From Microbacterium oxydans (lineage in GTDB: Bacteria; Actinomycetota; Actinomycetes; Actinomycetales; Microbacteriaceae): 64,000 bases of DNA. The notes beneath the pieces were generated by a model that saw only the letters and a program-made list of their open reading frames with translations, was not told the origin of the DNA and ran no database searches. The DNA lies in assembly GCF_900095745.1 (NCBI RefSeq), contig NZ_FMIR01000014.1, positions 124,001-188,000 on the forward strand, written 5' to 3'. Below, piece after piece: positions 1 to 7,759 of this stretch (its first letter is position 1; the number at the start of each line of letters is the position of its first letter). Made by a program: the position numbers and the translations under genes.

Positions 1-1
1 C

Positions 2-430
2 ACCGTGGGGCCGCGCCCACTGTTCACGGTCGGCGCCACCGCGATCGTGCTCGCCTACGTGTTCGTCCTGCTGTGGTCGAGCGAGGTGTGGCACGTCCTC
101 GTCGCGAACCTGCTGATCGGGGTGGGCATCGGGTTCACGTTCGCTGCGATGCCGATGATCATCATGCGCTCGGTTCCCGCCAACGAGACCGGCGCTTCGA
201 ACGGACTGAACGCGCTGTTCCGCTCGGTCGGCACTTCCAGCGCCTCGGCCGTGATGGGCGGCATCCTCGCCGCGATGAGTGTCGAGGTCGATGGTGTCGC
301 CGTGCCGACCCGCGCCGCGTTCGAGGTGTGCTTCTGGCTCGCGATCGCCGCCGGCATCATCGCGGTCGTGCTGTCGCTCTTCATCCCGAAGCAGCGCAGC
401 TCCGAGCAGCATCCGTCGCTGCCCGGCTGA
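2..430 (+). CDS. MFS transporter, C-terminal part (5' end outside window)
   Basis: This is the C-terminal portion, about 142 residues, of a major facilitator superfamily permease whose start lies upstream of the window. Four hydrophobic helices are visible, with a small-residue stretch followed by an NETGASNGLNALFRSVG motif. That motif is typical of the later helices of 14-helix drug/H+ antiporters (DHA2/EmrB type). The protein ends in a short charged tail. It should sit in the cytoplasmic membrane; the substrate cannot be told from this part. It converges with the next gene, 18 nt away. Confidence 0.75.
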   Translation, partial: TVGPRPLFTVGATAIVLAYVFVLLWSSEVWHVLVANLLIGVGIGFTFAAMPMIIMRSVPANETGASNGLNALFRSVGTSSASAVMGGILAAMSVEVDGVAVPTRAAFEVCFWLAIAAGIIAVVLSLFIPKQRSSEQHPSLPG

Positions 431-448
431 GCTCTGCCCTCTCTCAGG

Positions 449-850
449 TCAGCGGGAGATCGTGCGCGGGTCCGGATCACCGTCCCGCGGCGGGCGCAGC
501 CGGTCCGGGATCGGCCAGGCCAGGGTGAACTGCGCAGTCGCCGGACGGGTCATGTCCCCGAAGTCGTCGATCTTCACGACGATCCGACCGGGCACGCTCT
601 CCTCGTCCGGCGTCACCTCGAGGATGCGCACCCGCAGCGGGCGGTCTGCTTCCCCCTCGAGCATCCACGGGTCGGCGAGCCACGCGATGCCGTGCTCCTC
701 CAGCGCGGTCTCGGCATCGAGCCATTCGGTCGGATCGGATGCCGGTCGACCCAGCACGTCGACCGCGACCCAGTCGTCGCCCTCCGGATGGATCCACCCG
801 AGCAGCTCGCCGTCGTCACGGCGGTGCGGCGTCCAGTCAGGTCGGGGCAT
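449..850 (-). CDS. Hypothetical protein, 133 aa
   Basis: I do not recognise this family. The protein is soluble, acidic and Trp-rich, with no signal peptide or membrane segment, and looks like a small beta-rich domain (segments WIHPEGDDWVAVD and VPGRIVVKIDDFGD). The ATG at 850 is supported by a TAGCAT -10 box on the same strand (857-862) ending 6 nt before it, which predicts a leaderless transcript. Codon usage matches the neighbours, so it is probably a real gene. Confidence 0.6.
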   Translation of the reverse strand: MPRPDWTPHRRDDGELLGWIHPEGDDWVAVDVLGRPASDPTEWLDAETALEEHGIAWLADPWMLEGEADRPLRVRILEVTPDEESVPGRIVVKIDDFGDMTRPATAQFTLAWPIPDRLRPPRDGDPDPRTISR

Positions 851-879
851 CCCTCGATGCTAGCGAGGGGACCGTGATC

Positions 880-1842
880 TCAGTGCGTGTACTCCATGAG
901 TTCGACGCCGAGCACCCGGAAGGCGTCATGCGCGCGCAGCCGGTGCGTGATCGACAGGTCGTCGAAGCAGACGATGAGCGAGTAGGCGACGCCGGCGCGC
1001 GGACCGGCGAGCACACCCGCCTCGGCGCGAACCCCGCGGTCGCGGCCGGTCTTGTTCACGAACAGCAGTCCGTGCGCGTCATGGTCGTGCGCGAAGGGGT
1101 CGAGGCCAGTGGATGCCGCGACCAGACTCAGGTCCTGGTTCAGGCTCAGCCACTCCGACACCTGCGCGCTGACCGCGGCGTCGACGACCTGCGAGTTCAC
1201 GAGAGCGGAGAAGAGACCGGCGAGTTCGCGGGCGGACCCCACGGCGACCTGCGGCGCGTCGTCGGGCCCCCGGCGGTCGCGGAAGCGGTCGAGCAGGGCG
1301 GTGCGGCGCAGTCCGAGCGACTCGATGCGTTCGCGTACCCGGTCGTGACCGACCTTCTGCAGCAGGGCATTCACGGCGATCGGATCGCCGGCCGTCGCGG
1401 CCAGAACGGCGAGATCCTCGAGCGGCAGCGCCGGGGCGTGCAGATGCCGCCACAGACCGGAGCTTTCGACGGCGTCGACGCTCTCGCGCTCGATGATCTC
1501 GAACGGATCGAGGGCCCCGCTCTGGAATCCGGCGGCCACTTCGATCAGCAGCGGCACCACCCCGAGCCCCGCGACGGGCATGGTCACGTGATCGTCGCCG
1601 GCCAGCACGTGCACGTGATTGTCGAGGTCGACGACGTGCACCGACACCTGAGCGCCGGAATCGACCAGTCCCTCGAGCGAACGCAGGGTGGCCGTGAAGG
1701 AGCGGCGCCCGAGCGCGGCGCGACGCGGGAGGCGGCGGCTGGTCCGCTGCGAGCGACGGCCCGCAGAAGACTCCGGCGCACCGCCGAGGGACTCGGGGGC
1801 CGAGGAGTTGCGGAACCCTTCACCAGGCTCGAGAGCGCCCAC
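880..1842 (-). CDS. Class A beta-lactamase-like protein lacking catalytic residues
   Basis: The 320-aa product has the order of motifs of a class A serine beta-lactamase/DD-peptidase fold, but the active site is altered. The nucleophile motif SxxK is replaced by GLGV (G92, V95) just before a conserved VPLLIE helix. The SDN loop reads GDP (152-154). Only KTG (264-266) is kept. Family knowledge makes acylation impossible without the Ser, so it is probably a non-enzymatic penicillin-binding or regulatory homologue. No signal peptide is evident; the first 50 residues are basic and disordered. The GTG start at 1842 has AAGGA six nt upstream. Confidence 0.65.
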   Translation of the reverse strand: MGALEPGEGFRNSSAPESLGGAPESSAGRRSQRTSRRLPRRAALGRRSFTATLRSLEGLVDSGAQVSVHVVDLDNHVHVLAGDDHVTMPVAGLGVVPLLIEVAAGFQSGALDPFEIIERESVDAVESSGLWRHLHAPALPLEDLAVLAATAGDPIAVNALLQKVGHDRVRERIESLGLRRTALLDRFRDRRGPDDAPQVAVGSARELAGLFSALVNSQVVDAAVSAQVSEWLSLNQDLSLVAASTGLDPFAHDHDAHGLLFVNKTGRDRGVRAEAGVLAGPRAGVAYSLIVCFDDLSITHRLRAHDAFRVLGVELMEYTH

Positions 1843-1880
1843 GCGTGATCCTTACGAGGGGGGGATTTGCGGGATACCAC

Positions 1881-1895
1881 GGGGAGGCACTCCCC
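1881..1895 (-). terminator. Small hairpin between the M13 peptidase and beta-lactamase-like genes
   Basis: GGGGAG and CTCCCC form a 6-bp perfect stem with a 3-nt loop in the 112-nt gap. There is no U-tract. It could end the peptidase transcript or lie in the leader of the next gene. Confidence 0.25.
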
Positions 1896-1954
1896 AGCGG
1901 CAGGGCTATCGTAACCCCACCGCCGGGGGATGCATCACAGAGTCAGACGATTGG

Positions 1955-3919
1955 TCACCAGATGGTCACACGCGACGCCTCGGGGAGCCACAGGGCGTCG
2001 TCCTGGCCCACGCCGAACGCCTCGTAGAACGCGTCGATGTTGCGCACGATCTGGTTGCAGCGGAACTCGTTCGGCGAGTGCGGGTCGATGGTCAGCAGCC
2101 GCAGCGTCTCGGCGTCGCGGCTCTTCTGCTGCCACACCTGCGCCCACGAGAGCAGCAGGCGCTGCACGCCCGTGTACCCGTCGATGACCGGGGCCTCCGC
2201 GCCGCCGAGCGAGAGCTCGTAGGCCTTGAGCGCGATGCCGAGGCCGCCGAGGTCGCCGATGTTCTCACCGATCGTGAGGGCGCCGTTGACATGGTGCTCG
2301 GCGTCGAGCCCTTCGGGGACGAGCGCGTCGTACTGCGCGATGAGCGCCTTGGTGCGCTCCTCGAAGGCCGCACGGTCGGCGTCGGTCCACCAGTCCTGCA
2401 GGCGGCCGTCGCCGTCGTAGCGGCTGCCCTGATCGTCGAAGCCGTGACCGATCTCGTGCCCGATGACCGCGCCGATCCCGCCGTAGTTCGCGGCGGCGTC
2501 ACGGCTCGCGTCGAAGAACGGATACTGCAGGATGGCGGCGGGGAACACGATCTCGTTCATCGACGGGTTGTAGTACGCATTGACCATCTGCGGCGGCATG
2601 TGCCACTCGAGGCGGTCGATCGGCTTGCCGACCTTGTCGACGTGCCGGTCGTGCTCGAAGATCGACGCCCGACGAACGTTGCCGAACAGGTCGGCACGGT
2701 CGATCTCGAGGCTCGAGTAGTCGCGCCACACCTCGGGGTGGCCGATCTTGGGGGTGAAGGAGTCGAGCTTGGCGAGCGCGCGCTCCCGGGTCTCGGCCGT
2801 CATCCACTCGAGCTCGGTGATGCTCTGCCGGTATGCCTCGATCAGGTGGGCGACCAGCTCGTCCATCGCGGCCTTCGCCGTCGGCGGGTAGTGCCGCTCG
2901 ACGTAGACCTTGCCGATCGCCTCGCCGAGAGCACCCTCGGTGAGCGAGACGCCGCGCTTCCAGCGCTCGCGGATCGTCGGCACGCCGGTGAGCTCGGTGC
3001 CGTAGAACGAGAAGTTCTCGTGCACCAGGTCGTCGGTGAGGTACGGGGCCGCGGCGTGCACGACCTTGGCCCGCAGCCATGCCTTCCAGTCGTCGAGACG
3101 CTCGGGCGTGAGCAGCGAGCCGAGTCCCTCGAAGAAGCTGGGCTGCGAGACGACGACCTCGTCGAAGGCGGCCGGGTTCGACGGTGTGACGGCCTCGCGC
3201 CACGGAGTCAGGTCGACGCCCGTGAGCTCCTGCAGCTCGTCCCAGGTCTTGAGGTTGTAGGTCGCCACGGCGTCGCGGCTTCGCACGTTGTCCCAGTGAT
3301 GGCCCGCGAGCTCGGTCTCGAGTGCGATCGCACGGTCGGCGTTCGCCCCGGCATCCGGGACGCCGGCGAGGTCGAGCAGCCGCTCGAGGTGCGCGCGATA
3401 GGCGGCCCTGGTGTCGGCGAACGTGTCGAGCCGGAAGTAGCTCTCGTCCGGCAGGGACAGCCCGGCCTGCATGAGCACGGGCAGGTAGCGCTCGGGGTCG
3501 CCCGGGTCGCCGTCGACGTACATGCCGATCACGGCCGCGCGGCCGTCGCGGTCGTAGGCGCCGACGGTGCGCAGGAACGCCGGGATTCCGTCGATCGCGT
3601 CGACCTCCGCGAGGGTCTCCGTCAGCGGAGAGAGGCCGGCGGCATCGATGCGCTCGGTGTCCATGAAGCTCGCGAACAGGTCGCCGATCTTGCGAGCGAG
3701 CGTGCCCTCCTCGGCATCCTGCGACTCCTCGATGATCGCCCTGACGTCTTTCTCGGCCTGCTCGGCGAGGAGGTGGAACGAACCCCAGCGCGCCTTGTCG
3801 CCGGGGATCTCGGTGCGCGAGAGCCAGGCGCCGTTCACGTGACGATAGAGGTCGTCCTGCGGGCGGATGTCGGAGCTGAACTCATCAAGGGCGAGGCCTA
3901 CGGGAAGAACGTCAGTCAT
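1955..3919 (-). CDS. pepO: M13 family zinc metallopeptidase (PepO/neprilysin-like)
   Basis: This 654-aa protein is a full-length M13 endopeptidase. It carries the zinc motif HEIGH at 488-492, the downstream ENIGD (552-556) that supplies the third zinc ligand, and the substrate-binding NAYYNP (447-452). It has no signal peptide or N-terminal membrane anchor, so it should be cytosolic like other bacterial PepO enzymes and cleave small peptides. I chose the ATG at 3919 over an in-frame ATG at 3967 because a TAGGCT -10 box at 3927-3932 lies between them, 7 nt before the chosen start. It is read alone. Confidence 0.93.
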   Translation of the reverse strand: MTDVLPVGLALDEFSSDIRPQDDLYRHVNGAWLSRTEIPGDKARWGSFHLLAEQAEKDVRAIIEESQDAEEGTLARKIGDLFASFMDTERIDAAGLSPLTETLAEVDAIDGIPAFLRTVGAYDRDGRAAVIGMYVDGDPGDPERYLPVLMQAGLSLPDESYFRLDTFADTRAAYRAHLERLLDLAGVPDAGANADRAIALETELAGHHWDNVRSRDAVATYNLKTWDELQELTGVDLTPWREAVTPSNPAAFDEVVVSQPSFFEGLGSLLTPERLDDWKAWLRAKVVHAAAPYLTDDLVHENFSFYGTELTGVPTIRERWKRGVSLTEGALGEAIGKVYVERHYPPTAKAAMDELVAHLIEAYRQSITELEWMTAETRERALAKLDSFTPKIGHPEVWRDYSSLEIDRADLFGNVRRASIFEHDRHVDKVGKPIDRLEWHMPPQMVNAYYNPSMNEIVFPAAILQYPFFDASRDAAANYGGIGAVIGHEIGHGFDDQGSRYDGDGRLQDWWTDADRAAFEERTKALIAQYDALVPEGLDAEHHVNGALTIGENIGDLGGLGIALKAYELSLGGAEAPVIDGYTGVQRLLLSWAQVWQQKSRDAETLRLLTIDPHSPNEFRCNQIVRNIDAFYEAFGVGQDDALWLPEASRVTIW

Positions 3920-4054
3920 GCGCACCAGCCTATGACCCCCCTCGGACTCCGGGCCGGTTCGCTGCACCCTCTTCGGCCGATCGCGCTTCGTTCGGCCAGA
4001 CTCGCGGCATCCGGCCGAACGAGGCGCATTTCACCGCGGGAAGCGCAGCGGACT

Positions 4055-4603
4055 TCAGCGGCGTCGCCGACCGAAGCGTCGGCGGCGCGGCTCCGGCGTG
4101 GGCGCGGCCGCGGGCCTCACCGCCCGACGCTCCGCCCAGGCCACCACCTCGGCATCGACATCCCGCGGTTCGGTCACGACGGGAGGGCCGCCTTGGAGCT
4201 GGCGACGCGCCTCGCGCACGCGCTTGTTGAAGTCGTCGAGCACGTCGCGCACGTCCGACTCGCGTCCGAGCAGATCGAGCTGATCGTTCAGCTCCCGATC
4301 CTCGGTGCGCAGCAGGATGGCGGGCGGGCCGAGCCCGGTGAGATTCTCGGTCTCGATCTTGCGACGGATCCACCAATCCGGATCGTGATGCGTGCCGAGT
4401 CCTTCCAGCGGCTTGCCGGCGCCGGGCAGGTCGTCGAAGTCGCCGCGGCGGATCGCCACCTGGATAGCCGTCTCGATGAAGGCGGTCCTGTCGACCGCGG
4501 CACCGGCCCCCGGCGGGACGCCCGACTCCTCGTCGTCGTCCGCCCTCTCGGCGTGCTGCTGCTTCGCGCGATAGCGCGCGGCCGCTTCTCGGGGATCCGT
4601 CAT
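4055..4603 (-). CDS. DUF1992 / DnaJ-homologue subfamily C member 28-like protein
   Basis: The 182-aa product contains the conserved DUF1992 core, with DLPGAGKPLEGLG near residue 60 followed by DPDWWIRRKIETEN, and a helical second half. The tail is very basic and ends in a run of arginines. The family is widespread in actinobacteria, has no J domain despite its name, and has no established biochemical role. The ATG at 4603 is preferred to 4636 because GGAGG lies 7 nt upstream of it. The protein is cytoplasmic. It is divergent from the MATE gene. Confidence 0.8.
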   Translation of the reverse strand: MTDPREAAARYRAKQQHAERADDDEESGVPPGAGAAVDRTAFIETAIQVAIRRGDFDDLPGAGKPLEGLGTHHDPDWWIRRKIETENLTGLGPPAILLRTEDRELNDQLDLLGRESDVRDVLDDFNKRVREARRQLQGGPPVVTEPRDVDAEVVAWAERRAVRPAAAPTPEPRRRRFGRRRR

Positions 4604-4696
4604 GATGCACCTCCGCCGCATCCGATTCCATTCCACCCTACGACGGCTCTCGGGGCACGGACGGGCGAGGTCGGCGCCAGGTCATAGGCTCGGAGG

Positions 4697-6019
4697 ATGA
4701 CCGCGCGCCCCTCCCTCAACCGAGAGATCCTGCGCCTCGCGGTCCCCGCCCTCGGCGCACTGATCGCGGAGCCCGCGTTCCTGATCGTGGATGCCGCCCT
4801 GGTCGGACACCTCGGCACCACCCCGCTCGCCGGCCTCGGCATCGCGGGAGCGGTGCTACAGACCATCGTCGGGCTCATGGTGTTCCTCGCCTACTCGACC
4901 ACCCCGGCCGTCGCCCGCCGCTTCGGCGCCGGACAGCCGGGCGAGGCCGTGTCGGTCGGCATCAACGGAATGTGGCTCGCGCTCGGACTCGGGGCCGTGC
5001 TCGCCGTCGTCGGCGCGGTCTCCTCACCGTGGCTCGTCTCGCTGTTCGGAGCCGGCGAGGAAGTCGCCGCCCAGGCCAACGAGTACCTGGTGATCTCGAT
5101 GTGGGGCCTGCCGGCGATGCTCATCGTCTTCGCCGCGACCGGGCTGCTGCGCGGCATGCAGGACACGATGACGCCGCTCTGGATCGCGGGGCTCGGTTTC
5201 GGCGCGAACGCCCTGCTCAACTGGCTCTTCATCTACGGACTCGGATGGGGCATCGCGGGCTCCGCCGCCGGCACCGTGACGGCGCAGTGGGGCATGGTCG
5301 CCGCGTACGCATTGGTCATCCGCCGCCTGGCCTCCCGTCACAGCGCCTCGCTGCGCGCCCAGGGCGCCGGCCTCCGCAGCACCGCGACGTCGGGCGGATG
5401 GCTGTTCCTGCGCACCGTGAGCCTGCGCGTCGCCCTGCTCGCGACCGTGGGCATCGCCACCGGCATCGGCACCGAAGAGCTGGCCGGGTGGCAGATCGTG
5501 TTCACGATCTTCTCCGCCGCGGCGTTCGCGCTCGATGCCCTCGCGATCGCCGCGCAGGCGCTCATCGGCAAGGAGCTCGGCGCCGGAGACGAGAAGCAGG
5601 TGCATCGCGTGCTCGGACGCACCGTGGCCTGGGGCGCGTGGTTCGGTGTGATCGTCGGCGGCCTGATCGCCGCGCTGTCCGGCGTGCTCGGCATCGTGTT
5701 CACGGGATCGGCGGAGATCGCCACCCTCGTGCAGCCGGCGCTGCTCGTGCTCGCGGTCGCCCAGCCGATCGCGGGTGTCGTCTTCGTGCTCGACGGGGTG
5801 CTCATGGGCGCGAACGACGCCCGCTACCTCGCCATCGCCGGCGGCCTGAACCTGGTGCCGTTCCTGCCGGCGCTGTGGATCATCGCCGCGACCGGGGTCG
5901 GCGGCACCGCCGGACTCGTGTGGCTCGCGGTCGCCTTCTTCGGCGTCTATCTGCTCGCGCGTCTGGGCACTCTCGGCTGGCGCGTGCGATCCGGGCGCTG
6001 GCTCGCGGCGACCGTCTGA
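4697..6019 (+). CDS. MATE family efflux transporter (DinF-like)
   Basis: This 440-aa protein has twelve hydrophobic helices and the N-terminal MATE signature (LAVPALGALIAEPAFLIVDAALVGHLG). It fits the DinF branch of the MOP superfamily, which exports drugs or oxidised compounds in exchange for Na+ or H+. A TAGGCT box (4685-4690) ends 6 nt before the ATG, so transcription probably starts at the start codon. It is monocistronic; a small GC hairpin (6021-6034) follows the stop. Confidence 0.9.
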   Translation: MTARPSLNREILRLAVPALGALIAEPAFLIVDAALVGHLGTTPLAGLGIAGAVLQTIVGLMVFLAYSTTPAVARRFGAGQPGEAVSVGINGMWLALGLGAVLAVVGAVSSPWLVSLFGAGEEVAAQANEYLVISMWGLPAMLIVFAATGLLRGMQDTMTPLWIAGLGFGANALLNWLFIYGLGWGIAGSAAGTVTAQWGMVAAYALVIRRLASRHSASLRAQGAGLRSTATSGGWLFLRTVSLRVALLATVGIATGIGTEELAGWQIVFTIFSAAAFALDALAIAAQALIGKELGAGDEKQVHRVLGRTVAWGAWFGVIVGGLIAALSGVLGIVFTGSAEIATLVQPALLVLAVAQPIAGVVFVLDGVLMGANDARYLAIAGGLNLVPFLPALWIIAATGVGGTAGLVWLAVAFFGVYLLARLGTLGWRVRSGRWLAATV

Positions 6020-6142
6020 CGCCGGGCGTCCGGCACTGCACCGATCCGCTCCATCACTGCTTCTCCCCACCCTCCGGAATCCGCGGAATACTACGCGCGG
6101 AAACCCTGGTGCACTCGACGATGATCGGGGGACACTGAAGGG

Positions 6143-6430
6143 ATGCTGGGGATGACGGAACCACAGGTATGGACGCTGATCGGCGTGTTCGCCGCGGGGA
6201 TGTTCGGCACGATCACGCTGATCTCGACGATGTTCCTGCGCACGATGCAGAACGAGTTCGAGAGCGTGCGAACCGAGGTCCGCAACGAGTTCGCCAGCGT
6301 GCGGACCGAGATGCGGAGCGAATTCGCGCATGTGCGTACGGAGATCAGCTCGGTCCACGGGCGCATCGATCATCTGGATCGCGACGTCAACGCGATCTAC
6401 CGCCACCTCTTCGGCATCGACCGCGGCTGA
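6143..6430 (+). CDS. Small membrane protein with 11-residue (hendecad) coiled-coil repeats
   Basis: The 95-aa product has one transmembrane helix (about residues 7-31) and then a coiled coil built of four consecutive 11-residue units: NEFESVRTEVR, NEFASVRTEMR, SEFAHVRTEIS and SVHGRIDHLDR. Hendecads favour parallel right-handed coils. The organisation matches the tandem paralogues at 22740-23774, and the tail (RIDHLDRDV) resembles theirs, so it may be a distant family member. ATG codons at 6143 and 6152 are both possible starts. No function is known. Confidence 0.7.
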   Translation: MLGMTEPQVWTLIGVFAAGMFGTITLISTMFLRTMQNEFESVRTEVRNEFASVRTEMRSEFAHVRTEISSVHGRIDHLDRDVNAIYRHLFGIDRG

Positions 6431-6462
6431 CCGCGCCGTTCATTGCCACCGAGAGCGCGAGC

Positions 6463-6930
6463 TCAAGCGATCTCGAGCTCCGAGATCACGATCTTCTTCA
6501 TGTGCATCAGCGCCTGGATCTGCTCCGGCCGCTGCTGCAGAAGGTCGAGCCCGGCGGGGACCACCTGCCAGCTGACGCCGAACCGGTCTTTGCACCAGCC
6601 GCATGCCTCCGCCTCCGGCACCGCGGAGAGCGCCTGCCAGTAGCGGTCGATCTCTTCCTGGTCGGCGCACTCGATCACGAAAGAGACGGCCTCGTTGAAG
6701 GTGAACTCCGGTCCCCCGTCGAGGCAGCCGAATCGCGTCCCGTTCAGAGTGAACTCCCCGTTGATGACCTTCCCGGTCATGCCCTCGAAGTGCTCGCTGA
6801 GATTCTCATCCGGATAGTAGGTCACGCTGTCGATCGACGAGTTCGGGAACACCGAGACGTAGTACTCCATCGCCTCCTGCGCCCTGTCGACGAACCAGAG
6901 GAACGGGCGGATGGGTGTGACGACTGCCAT
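6463..6930 (-). CDS. VOC/PhnB-like family protein
   Basis: This 155-aa protein belongs to the PhnB-like branch of the vicinal oxygen chelate superfamily, often labelled 3-demethylubiquinone methyltransferase-like. It begins with PIRPFLWFVDRAQEAMEYYVSVFPNSSI, contains LNGTRFGCLDGGPEFTFNEAVSF, and ends with the QVVPAGL and MMK-like segments of that family. True activity is unknown. The ATG at 6930 is chosen because AAGGAGG lies 5 nt upstream. It is a single gene, convergent with the preceding small gene. Confidence 0.88.
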   Translation of the reverse strand: MAVVTPIRPFLWFVDRAQEAMEYYVSVFPNSSIDSVTYYPDENLSEHFEGMTGKVINGEFTLNGTRFGCLDGGPEFTFNEAVSFVIECADQEEIDRYWQALSAVPEAEACGWCKDRFGVSWQVVPAGLDLLQQRPEQIQALMHMKKIVISELEIA

Positions 6931-6998
6931 GTCGGCCTCCTTGATCGGCACTCACGCTACGCTCGCGGCCACGGCCTGTCGAGGGGCTCCTGCGGCGA

Positions 6999-7679
6999 TC
7001 AGCCCGCGTACCTGCGGCACCACTCGTACATGATCACGGCGGCGGCGGCGCTGGCGTTGATCGAGCGCGTCGAGCCGTACTGGGTGATCTCGATGTGGGC
7101 GGATGCTGCGGCGAGCGCCTCGGCGGAGAGCCCCGGTCCCTCCTGTCCGAACAGGAGCACGCAGCGCTGCGGGAGATCGGCCCGATCCACGGGCACGGCG
7201 CCCTCGACGTTGTCGACCGCGATGATCGGGAGGCCCTCTGTCGCAGCCCAGGCCGCGAAGGTCTCGACGTCTTCATGGTGCACGACGTGCTGGTAGCGAT
7301 CGGTGACCATGGCCCCGCGCTTGTTCCAGCGCCGGCGACCGATGATGTGCACGGTGTCGGCGAGGAACGCGTTGGCGCTGCGCACGATCGATCCGATGTT
7401 CATGTCGTGCTGCCAGTTCTCGATGGCGACGTGGAACGGGTGCCGCTGGGTGTCGAGGTCGGCGACGATCGCCTCCATCCGCCAGTAACGGTAGCGGTCG
7501 ATCACGTTGCGGGTGTCGCCTGCCGCGAGGAGTTCGGGGTCGTACTGCTCACCTGCAGGCCACGCCTCTTCTCCTCCGGGCCAGGGGCCCACTCCATAGC
7601 CGGGCTGGGCAGTCGAGCCGCCGTGCGTCGGGCCCGCCGGAGTGTCGGCGGTCGTGTGTTCCGAAGCGGCGTCGTCCAT
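6999..7679 (-). CDS. TrmH/SpoU family RNA 2'-O-methyltransferase
   Basis: The 226-aa protein has the three SPOUT motifs: NIGSIVRSANAF (motif 1, with the catalytic Arg region), CVLLFGQEGPGLS (motif 2) and ITQYGSTRSINASAAAAVIMYEW (motif 3, the SAM-binding knot). It should methylate a ribose 2'-OH in tRNA or rRNA with S-adenosylmethionine; the target cannot be predicted. The N-terminal 60 residues are low-complexity. A TAGCCT box on its strand (7686-7691) ends 6 nt before the ATG, suggesting a leaderless message. It is divergent from mntH. Confidence 0.88.
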   Translation of the reverse strand: MDDAASEHTTADTPAGPTHGGSTAQPGYGVGPWPGGEEAWPAGEQYDPELLAAGDTRNVIDRYRYWRMEAIVADLDTQRHPFHVAIENWQHDMNIGSIVRSANAFLADTVHIIGRRRWNKRGAMVTDRYQHVVHHEDVETFAAWAATEGLPIIAVDNVEGAVPVDRADLPQRCVLLFGQEGPGLSAEALAAASAHIEITQYGSTRSINASAAAAVIMYEWCRRYAG

Positions 7680-7715
7680 CCCGCCAGGCTATCGCCGCGG
7701 CGAACCACTCAGATA

Positions 7716-7759
7716 TTTAGGTCCACCGAAAAATACGCTACGGTTTCGGTGTGCCTAAA
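7716..7759 (+). promoter_or_regulatory. mntH promoter with twin DtxR/MntR-type operator boxes
   Basis: Two 16-bp near-palindromes, TTTAGGTCCACCGAAA (7716-7731) and TTTCGGTGTGCCTAAA (7744-7759), are near mirror images. They flank a -10 box TACGGT (7739-7744) whose end is 6 nt before the GTG start at 7751. Box 1 lies where the -35 should be, 17 nt upstream of the -10, and box 2 covers the start codon. The shape resembles DtxR-family operators, and a DtxR-family gene lies two genes downstream. Confidence 0.7.

Noticed and set aside
1688..4687. 999-codon open frame on the plus strand
   Set aside because: It runs antisense to the beta-lactamase-like, M13 peptidase and DUF1992 genes; high-GC shadow with low-complexity Arg/Val-rich product.
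6021..6034. Hairpin after the MATE gene as a terminator
   Set aside because: Only a 5-bp stem with no T-tract; too weak to list as a feature.
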